Shown: in pieces, positions 43,292 to 55,200 of the stretch
How the letters are laid out: each line of letters starts with the position of its first letter
Position numbering within the stretch: position 1 is the stretch's first letter
DNA from: Hydractinia symbiolongicarpus
Taxonomy: Eukaryota; Cnidaria; Hydrozoa; Anthoathecata; Hydractiniidae
DNA: 64,000 nt
Assembly (NCBI RefSeq): GCF_029227915.1
Contig: NC_079877.1
Span: forward strand, 13,515,351 to 13,579,350
Direction: 5' to 3'
Notes under the pieces: model-generated
Database searches by the model: none
What the model was told of the DNA's origin: nothing
What the model saw: the letters and a program-made list of their open reading frames with translations, nothing else
Program-made: the position numbers and the translations under genes

Positions 43292-46200
43292 ATGGCGGCT
43301 GTTAATGCTATGACAAAGCCCGCAATAGAAAAATTACTTGATTTCTTTGTGGCAAAGGTATGTTTTTGTATGTTCTGAAAAGGATATTAAAATTTGCCTT
43401 TACTAATTATTTACTCAATATTTGCTACCTCCATAGAACGAGACACGAGTGAGATACCCAGCCAGCCTTTATTTTACTGACACTTAGAGGCGCCATCTTG
43501 GTTAAGTCAGAAATAAACTAGGTAATATTAATCAATACATAAAGGGTTGTGGAGCAGAAAAAAAGTGCCCTATGTTTGCAAGCAAAACTTTTTATAGCAA
43601 CTTACAAGTTCAGAGGCAACCTTGCCCCAGGGCTCTTTCATTTTACAATAATGGGAGTCAAGGTGCAGAGCACATCTGTTCCATACAAGTTATTAAAAAC
43701 CGTGAATCTATTATAAATGCATTCGTTTTTTAGCAAGTGCAAACGGCATACATGCTGCAAAAAATTATTTATAGAAAACATTACAAAGTCAAAGAGAATT
43801 CCTAGGAGTGATTCCATGAATAATGAGACATATGTAGTATTTCAAATAATTAAACTAGAAAAGGTGGCAGGCACAGCTGTTTCGGAGCGGACAAAAATGC
43901 TACGAAAAAATAATTCGATTTACCCTCTCAGTTAAAATAGGATATCTCAAGAACAAAATAAGATTTTTATATTCTGTAAAAAGAATAATAATCTTAGATA
44001 AATTGTCCATATTATTAAAAGAAATTTTTTTTTGGACACCTGTCCGAAATTGGTAAATTTAGGCCAAAATGTCTAAAAATGACTTAAAAATTATCATTTA
44101 GATAAATGTCTTCCACAAAATTTCTAGAATAAAGTTAAAAAAACATGTTTTTTATGGTCCACAGGTTAGGTTAAATATCTGGAATGAAAATTACTTAATT
44201 TTATTACTGTCCGAAATTGTCCAAAGGGTTATATTTGGGCCAAATGTGAGAACTATGTGAAAAACGGCCTTAAGAGCCTTAATATATGCTTAAAGTTTAT
44301 TTATTAACTGAATAAAAAACATTGCTTTGGATTCTAAGACCATTAAGGATGATGTAGATGAAATATTAGTCTGTCCGAAATTGTCCAAAGGGTTATTTTT
44401 GGGCCAAATGTGTGAAATATGTGAAAAACAGCCTATGGAGCCTTAATGTATGCTTAAAGTTTGTTTATTAACTAAATAAAAGACATTACTTTGGATTCTG
44501 AGGCCATTAAAGATGATGTAGATGAAATATTAAACTGTCCGAAATTGTCCAAAGGGTCACTTTTGGTCCTAAGGTTTTTCAGGCCAAATATGTGACATCT
44601 ATATATTAAATAAAACATCATTCAGAGTCGACGGTTTCAACATTTTAGTTTATCATGCTAGAAGAAAATACCTCAAGTTGTGCATAAATATTTTATTTAT
44701 TATATATATACAAAGCAATCATTTTGTGTTTCTTTATAAACTGTATAAAATAGCACCCAATCTTGTGTTAAAGCCAAGATTAGCTAGCTAGGTAGCTAAA
44801 AACATCTTTGAATTCAACAATTTCATCTTGAGAAAGCCCACCAAAGTCTTAACTAAATAAAAAAAAAAAAGTATTAAGTTACTTAGCTACAAAATGCAAA
44901 ACTGTAGGACCAAAAAATAGCTACTCTTTACAGAAAAATATAAAACAGGAGAAGCAAGATTAAAAAAGATAACAATTATCCACGCTTAAAGTTTTACAAG
45001 CTTTAAAACAATTTCTTAAACTTAAGGATGCTCTAATAGCACAAAAATAATAATAAAATCCCTGCAAAATAAAGTAGTTTCCTGTTTTGTCCCTTACCTC
45101 GTGCTCTGCCAAACTTTAGCTAGCTAAAAAATTGCAAAGACACCGTTGTCTCGCTTATTCCAACATTTTCGAAAAATTCCGGTTTCGAACCAGGATTCTC
45201 GGGTCGAGCAATCAAGTCCAAGGTAAACACCACGCCGCCGTAATTTTTTTGAGAAAAACCATACCTAACAAAACATTAAATGGCATCGCTATGACTCTCT
45301 TAGAAGTTTAGATACTTATTTAATTAGACAGAAAAGGGATCACACTAACCAAATTCCCGTGCACCACTTTGGAAACTTTTTCTTCTCTTTTTTAGCGCCT
45401 GAAGAAGACTTTAACTTAAAATTTAAGTAGTTTATAGTTTGTGAGACGAACGGTGCACGGTACTGGGCGATAGAACCTTGTTTCCAGGCCCCCCATACCA
45501 ACTGTCAAGTCCGTAGCTAGTAGCGCGGCGTTGCCACGAGGTTGGAAAGATGGTATACTTTCGCCAAAAATAATGTTTTTTTTAATTTTGTGTGTTTTAT
45601 TCGACGAAATAACTCGAAATCCATAACACACATGTATAACATATTTATATATTAAAAAAGTAGAAAAGTAGGTCGTTTTAATACTTTTTATTTCAATAAA
45701 ATTAAAACAATACAAAAAAAGTTTCAAAAACTTAAAAAATGATAAAAATACAAAATTTCAAAAAAAATTGTGGAAGCCATTTTAATTTTGTCCGCGGTTT
45801 GACCGTAGCGAAACAGCCGTGCAGGCACCACCCATTAATGTTTATACATTATATTAACTAAATTTTAAAGTTTTTTGTGAAAAAAGTGACAAAAACACAT
45901 TTTTCATGTGTAAGATTCGAAGGGCTTCCATGTTGGAAATCACCAGATTTTTCCTTAAAATGGCAAAAACTTAATTTTTATGTATGTTTGTATAGTGTCT
46001 TCTTCCTGAACTTTTAAAATATCCTTCTTAAGAAACTAATTTTCCAAAGACGAAAGTTATCACAGCCAGCTTCAAAGTAAAAAACTAAAAACTTTCGGTG
46101 ATTTTAGCACCTTTTTACATGTACTGTCCATTACAAAATCAGAAAATTTTTAACATTACAGCAGTTTGAACACTAAATGTGGTTTAATACTTTCATATCT

Positions 46201-49200
46201 TCTGGTTTAAAAAAAATGTAGTTCAGTGGTGCAACTTGTTACTTTCTTTCATTTGCCAGAAAAAAAATAAATGTAAGAGACATTACGCAACGGACATTAC
46301 AATGGACATTACATTAGTTTAAAAACACACTAGATACATTGGTATATTTTTTTCAGCTTCAAAATCTTCCTTTTTCTAAAAATATTCCATATATACTATT
46401 AAAATTTTGTTTTAAATATATTTATAAGTAAATTTTATTATATATAAATTGATAAAAAGTTACAGGTATCATGATGGGAATAGAGTTAGATTAGATACCC
46501 ATGGGACAGGGAAAAAAATTATTCCCATCAGTTAAATCCCAAATGGGAATTTAATTTTAGATTTTCTCACCAGGCTATTCCTAAATGGCTATACCCATGT
46601 GACAGACATAACTATTCCTATCATTTAAATCCCAATGGGAATTTAATTTTAGAATTTCTCATCAACTTATTCCCAAATGGGGATTATAAGGAAAGGAAGT
46701 TGCAGGTATTTTGATAAAAATAGAGTGAGCAGATACCCATGGGGCAGGGAAAAAACTATAAAGCAGGCAAGAAGTGAGCAAGCAAGTTCAGTTAGTTTAG
46801 TACAATGGAGAACAGCAGCACAAAGAAAAGTGAACCACCTTCTCCATGAACACGTATGAGAGAGTACAGAAAAAGACTGTAAGGAGAATGGAAAGGGTGA
46901 TGCAATGAGGGAAAAGGATAAGCTAAGAAAACGACAGGAAAGGGTTACAATGAAGAGTAAAAGAGTGTCGGGAGTTAAATTGGCCCATCAAAGGATGCTT
47001 AATAGAGAACGAGTGCAAAAGTACAGAGCTAAAGTCAAAATTGCTGAATCAAATAAAAATCCATGAGGATTTAGTTCTAATCAAGCTCTTGGAAAAGCTG
47101 TTGCAAGGAGTTTAAAAAACTTTCCCAACAGTCCATCAAAGAGAAAAGCTGTAGTTAAAAAACTTGCAGAGAATTATGGTTTAATAGAACCCGTGACTAA
47201 ACCTAAAAATATCCTCAATCAAGACAGGGTCAATGCCATCGATAAAATTGTTTGGTATGAATGGATGAGGGTTGACTATGAGGAAAAGAAAAATAGTTGC
47301 AGAAAAGTAAGCAATCCAGGTTCTCAAACGTCTAGCACCAAAAAAAAGATTGACAAATGTTTGAAAAACGGGACGGTGGCTGATGTGTTTGATTCATTGC
47401 AAGAAAAAATACCTTACTTTTTGTACCATGTTTACATTAAAAGAGAGCAGAGTAATTTTTTCCAACTGAAGCTTGTATCGATACCTGAAAGAAATGCTGT
47501 GGTTCAGGTTGATTTCAGTGAAAACTACAGTATGGAGTTTCAAAATGAAATTCAAAGTGCCCGTTGGAACCAAGATCAACTTTCTTTGTTTACTTCCAGT
47601 AGCTGGTTGAATCAACTTCAAATATCAAAAGTTTTTGTTAGTGACAATTTAGAACATGACAAAGTGTCTGTTTTGGTGTATATGCATATGTTATTGTCTA
47701 AACTGGTAACAGAGTTCAACATAAAAAGTTGTAGATGTTTTCTCTGATGGTCCAACATCACAATTCAAAAATCAATACATATTTAAAGCATTGCCATGGT
47801 TGATACGGAAGTGTAGATTAGATGAAATACACTGGCACTTTTTTGCAACTTCTCATGGCAAAGGAGCTGTAGATGCCATTGGAGGTGCTGTGAAAAGGGA
47901 AGTATGGATGGGAACATTGAGTGGAAATGTGATGGTAAATAGCTTAGAAGATTTTTGCAAATCTGCAAACCAGAAAAATAAAAAAAATTGTTGTAGAAGC
48001 TGTATCACAAGATGAAATGAAAACACAACTTGACAATTTAGGTCTGCAGCATTTGTTTCAACAATCATCTCCAATAAGCGATATAAAGAAAATGCATTAT
48101 GTTGGTGTGACATCGGAAACATATGCGATAGAAACTCGAAATTATTCTAATCAGGTAGAGGAGTTGAATTCTGTTGAACCGGAAAGTGATGACGGATGGT
48201 ATGATAAAACTTGTGATAAGATATCTGGACAGATTTGAAGGATGAGTATTATGTTCTTGCTGAGTATGAAGCAGAGCCTTTTTCCGGTGTTATTACGTGT
48301 ATTATGGATAAATGGATAACAGTCAAAGGAATGGAGAAGTGCAAAGGTGGTTGGCGCTGGCCTGAAAAAGATGATGTCATACACTATGAAAGGGACAAAG
48401 TTGTACGAATGATAAATTTTCCTGTTCCTATAAATAATCGTGGGACATTCAGAGTACCAGAGTTAGAAGAAAAGTGGGGTATTTAAACAAACCTTTAGTA
48501 TTTTCTCAGTTTGGTTAATTCGTTCTACATTACTTTAACTACGTGTTCTGTGTTTCTAAACACATTTTCTCAGCTAGAATAAAAAGTGTCCGTTGCATTT
48601 CTAGTCGTCATCATATTGTCACATTTCAATAAATTTTTTTGAACATGATAATAAGAAACAAAATGTGTTAGGCTGTCACAGAATGATAGATTAAGTGTTG
48701 TTCCAATGTATTCAAACAAACTTGTTATTATTATTGCACATAACAAGATTCATATAGTAGATGGAAAATAGGATATATATTACATTATTATTTTGAAACA
48801 TATTGTAACCTAATTGTTATTTATGTGGTTGACATTACTTTTTGTTTTACATGGGGAACTTTCAGATGCTATACAGACCAGAAATTTTTAAATTACAAGT
48901 TTTTAGGAGCACATTTCAACCTCAGGACAAAAACGTAATGTCCGTTACATTTCGAAGTAATGTCCGTTACGCTATACTTTTGATGAATTTCCATGAATAA
49001 GTTTATGATAAAAGGTAATGGCATTAAAATGATGTTAGTTTAACTATTATTTATATATATTTCAACATAAGTTATTACTGTGACTACTCAAAAGATTAAA
49101 ATTTTTATTAAATGCTTTAAAATGTTTGTCCTTTTATTGTAATGTCCGATACAAGAAGATAAAAGAGTTGTAGCCTTAGTTATGTTTTTTGTAAATGCTT

Positions 49201-52200
49201 AAAAGTGTGGTCTACTGAAAAACCTAATCAAAAACATACAGCCTAAAACATATTATCCTAAAGTTTATTGCAAAAGAAGAATTTCCTCTAAAGTGAGACT
49301 GATTTCTCTGATCAGTAATGTCCGTTACGTGGAATCGCTCGAGATTCTCTCTACATAATCTTCAATGTTTTTGGTTTAAGAATTTAACTATATATTTAAG
49401 TATTTAAACTATTTACTCTGGGCACTCATATGGACTGAACTCGCACTGAATTATTTAGCCACAAAGCACTTATTAGAAAGTTTGCAGAGTAAGCATTCTT
49501 GTACAAAGAGCTATTTGTAATAAAAATTGAAAAACATTTTTTTATGATATTACTAACAACAGCAACATCAAGAACAGTGTGGGAGACCGGGGTTTGATTC
49601 CTCTTGACGGCGATTCAACATGGGCGAGCGAATGTTACCATAGCCCCGGGTTAACCCAAGCCAGGAAATTGGGGAGATGGCACATTATGTGGGCCGTTGG
49701 ATGTTGCCAGGATTTGTCTAGTAGAGTGCAGGCCGTAATTAGGTCTGCGTAGCTCAAAAAGAGCATTTAATACTCTAGAACTCGTCATCTAAGCCATGGC
49801 CCCTCCTGGAAATAATAGACAGGGTATATCCCTCGATATCTGTGAGACTAGCCATGTAGAATATGCACATCTATCATCTATCTAATGTTAGAGAGTTCTA
49901 AAGATTCTAGATTAATGTTCACATTTTACGTTGTATTCTAGCTTCTGGAACTGTTATAATGAAATTATGTTATCAGTTTTTGTTTATAACTGATAGATGA
50001 TCCCCAAATTGTTTATATTTTATGTATTACATAAAACTTTTGAACCAATATTTAAGTAAGCTTGCCCATAGTAATTTGCTTCATGTTTATTAGGATGGCA
50101 CAGCCTACTATCAGGTAAAATGGAAACCAACCTGGGAAACTGCTGAATCATTAGTACGGTTTGCTGACCTGGTTGAAGAGTTTTGGAAATTTGTTAACGA
50201 TTCAACTGCTGCTAACATTTACAAGAACAATGCTAATATACCTGTAAGATATACTATTTATTTGTATAGCATAATGTGCTGTTATAGCACTTCAAGAACT
50301 GTGGAACAAAATGAGCAGCACATGCTCATACTGGGAGAGATTTTCTTTGTGCTATTCTTAAATTAATTGTTTGTCATTTTCCTACTGACTTTTGCAATAT
50401 TAAAATTTCTTAAACATTTTTTTATTTCCCAGTATTTTGCTGATTTCTGTCACAAAAACTGAAAAATGTAGCAAGCAAATCGCTAAAACCAGTTGAATAC
50501 AGTAAAGTAAGGCTAACAAGAAGACCAAAGTAAAATGATATTCTTTTTGTCTGACGGAAAGGTTATAAAACAAATCTGCCAACTGACCAACCCTGCAACA
50601 AAAATACGAGTCTAAACACAGCAAACCAACAATTAAATAAGGACGGCCTAACCAAATTTGCAAAGTTGCAAATTAAGAAATTAAAAAAATTTGTTCACAT
50701 TTTTAAAATTGATTTCTGCAATTTAGTTTGTGCTTTTTGATAGTGAACTTTAATCACTTTTTTGTACTTTCACATGTAGCTCTTAAAATAACAGATTTTG
50801 ATTTAATTTCTACATTTTTTATGAAAGCTGTTATTCATTATTTCACCTCCCCCCAATAATATTAAAAAGACGATTTTTGTGTCACTGTCCTTTAGGTACC
50901 TGTTTGTTTATGATTTTTCTTAGAGTAAATGTTTCCATCTTTATATTTTTTAATACATATATTTTTAGAAACCAGATCCAATTTTACCTGCACCTATTCA
51001 ACGCAGACCATCTGATAACCAGATAACACAAAATTATAATACATCTGGTCATCAAAATGTGGCTGCTCCTACCACTCCACAAAGACGATCATCATCAACA
51101 TCTTCAGCATCACAAAGGCGGCCATCCTCAACTTCAACAACACCTCAAAGGAGACCTTCGAGTAACGCAACTACACCCCAGCGTTCCAATCCACCAACGC
51201 CAACTCAAATGCCATCAATGCCAGAGTTTGGTACAATTAACATGCAACAAGCTCCTCTATTAAATTCGAAACAACAGGCTGCTGTTATAATTGATAGTGA
51301 TGAAGAAAATGACACAATGCAACCCTTGAACCCATCAACAATTCAGTCTGCTATTAGTCAAATTCCCAGTTGTGCAAATGTTACGAACAATGTAAGTTTT
51401 GTAACTTTTAATCAATTTTTAATCATCAAAATCCTTTTCCATAGCTACTATTGTTTACAGAAAGATTGATGTCAATAGTTTGAATGTTGACATTTCGCAC
51501 CCTTAGTTTTAAACAAGTCTTCTTACCCCCAATTTTAAAAAGGCCTAAGTATATTTTTAGGAAAATTGTGATTTTTATGTTTGAGGAATCTTTGAAGAAT
51601 AACCTTAACAATAACCCTTACCTGGAAATTGTTCATATTCTTTGTAACATTTATATTATACATTATACATTTTTTTGAACTCAATAACATATTAAAAATT
51701 ACCCGCAACCTTAAATTTTATCAATAATGGATTATTTATTATTATTGTTATGGGCCCTTATGCCTTCGAAATTGAAGAGAGCAATAGGGTATATTTTACT
51801 TTTTAGCATAAATTTTGCCATAACTGAAAGTTTTATTTTCAACTGAAAAAAATGCAGCAATATTGTGAAAAGTACTTCTTGAGAATCCGAGTCTAAGTAA
51901 TTAGAACGTTTTTGCCTTTTTTTTAAAAAAATAGAGAAAATGGACTTAGAGTCAACTATCCAGAGCACTATATAGGATGCCAGTGAGTGCACTTTCTCAA
52001 GAGTTTCTAGTGATTATTGGACTTTTAACTTTAAATAATGATCTTTTGGTTGTTAACATTTATTTTAAAATTTAAATAGGTTGACAACTACTTCTATCAT
52101 TACGTGAAAATGATTTTTTACTATTTCTTAATTTTTTTTAATTTCTAGCAACAACAGATACACCAAATGTCACCAACATGGGGCGCACAGATAAAAACAG

Positions 52201-55200
52201 AACAAGCAGACATTAAGCCAATATTTCAACAACAACAACAACCAAATATGTTTAACCAAAATAATGTTAATCCAATGAATACCAACGATCCTCGTTTTCA
52301 GTTTAACATGCAGAATACACTATCTTCTCCCAGAGGACCTAACAGCAGCATACGAGGTCAAGGTGGCAGTCCAGCAAGGGCAAGAGGTGGCAGGGGTGGT
52401 GGACCTTCACCAGCAAAAAGGAAACTGGGAATTCCTAGTAGCCCTATCAGTTCAGTGAAGCAACCCTATGGTGGCATGGTCAAGACAGAACCGCCTGACA
52501 ATAAGGTAGCAATCTAATTGTATTATTCAAAGTTATGAGGAATATGAATACTAAAGAATTGTAAGCAGTGGAATCAAAAAATATCAGGGAAACTTGGAAG
52601 TCGCAATGTTAGTGTTAGTCCAACAATGCTTATATATGTCTTTAAAATCTTTTCATGGGAATTGAGACTGTTTTGAATTTAGAAGGTACTTTACTACGAA
52701 AAATTTCTGAACAGTTTTTAAAAGAACGTTATATTTTATATAGGGTTCTGCAGTAAAATTTTTATTGTATCTATTTTATACTTAGGCTATAAGGTAAAAT
52801 GTAGTTTTCAAAGATAGTAATCTAATAACTATCAACCAGAACTCTTAATTAAAATTAGTGGAAACTTGCCCCTGAAATAATTCCAATAGCTATATTCCTA
52901 AAACTAAGTGCTGGTCTTTGGCAAACACTCTTTTTGATCTTGCCACGTGACTAGATTTCGATAGTGATGCTGCATGACATTTTTTAAGAGATTTCATAAA
53001 AAAAAAAATAATTTTAAAAATTCTTTTCAGAACATAGTGGATTTGACGCCTGATCTAAAACCAAGTTTGAATGCACCATCACTAACGAACTTTAGCAAGT
53101 GGGAAGATCACTTTGAAATACTTGAGAAAAGAAATTTTGATGGATCAACTGTAGAAGTGCAGTATGAGTAAGTAACGTCAAGATTAAACTGGTTTTGAAG
53201 CTGGTAGTTAATCAGTTCAACTACTTTTACGTTCATTCAATAAAAAAGATAATGTCTCTTTTACAGCCCTTCCAAGAACCAACACTAGCTTCAAACCGGT
53301 CTTATTTACTTTTTTGTGTCATATTTGTTTTGTTTTTTTCATACCAATAACCAAGCATGGCGTCAACGTTGTGGGAGATTCTGAAAATATGGCGAACAAG
53401 CCGCTCACTATTTCTAACTGGAAAGAGTATTTTGAAACGATAGAAAGTTATGTTAATGGCGAAAGAGTTTCTCAATCGTTTAAGTAAGTTTGGTTTTTAA
53501 ACTTATAGCCTTTATTTTCCTTTTATGCACGTATTACATGCGCGGCTGACATATTTAATGCTGACGGTATCATTAATTTCAGGTGTCGAATCTGTGGATC
53601 AGTGATAGCACAACAGAGCAACTGTAGTCGGCATTTTAAGCGTCACGTGACTGACGGATCAGGTGATCACGAGTGTCCTATTTGTGGCAAAACATTCCAT
53701 AGGCTTGATTATATCGAACGACATTTAAAACAACATGGACAAGGATCAGCTGAAGAAATGCAGCGCATGATTAAGTTGATTTCAGCTGGCATGAAAAAGA
53801 AATAGAACATCTTGACATGTTGACTTGTCTGAGAAACATGTGTAGATAGATAGACACGTGTATCTAACACAGTGTTGTGTGTTTGTTGTGTATCTCTAAT
53901 GCGAGCTGTTTTCAAACTAACTCAATAAGAAATATTTTTGCTTATTTTATTTTTTTACTTTGTGAGATTTTATTTTTTTAAAAGCATCCAAATTTTTGTC
54001 AATACTTTTATTTTCCTTTTTGTATTTTTTGTGTACATCTTCTTTGCTATGTGAACAGTGGTTGTAAAAAAAATGTAGTCATTTTTTGTGTACAGATTAA
54101 GAAAAGGAATGAGTTCTATCCAAATAAAGCTAGTATTTATATCTAACTTGTTCTATTTCTGTGTTCTGTTATTTATACAGGTGCAAGATCTGTGGCTCGG
54201 TGATTTCCAACAAAGGAAGTTGCAAACGTCATTTTAATAAACACAGTGGGGAAGGGTCGCACGCTTGTTCGATTTGTCAGAAAGTGTTTCACAGGCTTGA
54301 TTCTTTACAAAGACATTTAAAAACTCACGGGCAAGGAGGTGGAAAGGAGTTAGGAGAGATAAAACTAACAATGGAGAGTGTGAAAGGTGAAATCACTCCT
54401 CCTTAGAAGTACTAACCATTTAGTAATTTTATATATTAGATTATATGTTACGTTTTATACAATTTTTGTTTGTCCCTTTAAATTTTTGTCAAAAAATAAT
54501 TGAAATTTAGTCGATTTTTAAAAAAATATTTGTTTGCAAAAAATTCTCGCATTAAAAAGTATACCGAGTGTGTTATCAAAATACGACGTCAATTTTACGT
54601 GGGGATGCCGTAATTAGCGGCGTAATATTTTTGTTTTGCCTTTGTTTTGTTCGTTATAAAACTGCTTCCTTTTTAATTTTTGATTGATAAAAAAAGAATA
54701 AAAATAATGTCTAAAGTTTTATTTTAACAGTGAATGTACAGAAACATTTTTATTTATGCTGTGACAGTATAGGAAAAGAATATATTTTACTCGTAATATA
54801 GTTTTATGGTCACGCGTCAATATTTTTTTTGTTACCATGGTGAAGTTCCAACTTTTATGTTGATATTACTGACAAAATTGCTGCAAAAACTCAACAGAGA
54901 ATTGGTCTACCATGATAAACAGCAACCAAAGTGATTAACATGTTATTGTGTTTTTCTTGTGGATATATGTACAGGGAAGATAAGAAAGGTAGGTATTTGC
55001 AGGCGAAATATCAGGAAGGATTACTGACTTCAGCCTCTGTAGAACCAATGAGATTTAAGCGCGCGTATTTTAAAGAACACTCGACTCATTTGTCTTTTTA
55101 TTTTAGTTTTTTTCTAACTTGTACGAAGTATGGATTTTTTCATGTTAATTGAAAGTTTTCTCAACACCTTATTCTTCTAAAATCATTTATTTATTTATTT

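Noticed and set aside
45180-45245. tRNA-like or SINE head on the minus strand (GGTTCGAAACC box)
   Set aside because: Only a B-box-like word is clear; no convincing A box, stem or SINE body was found.
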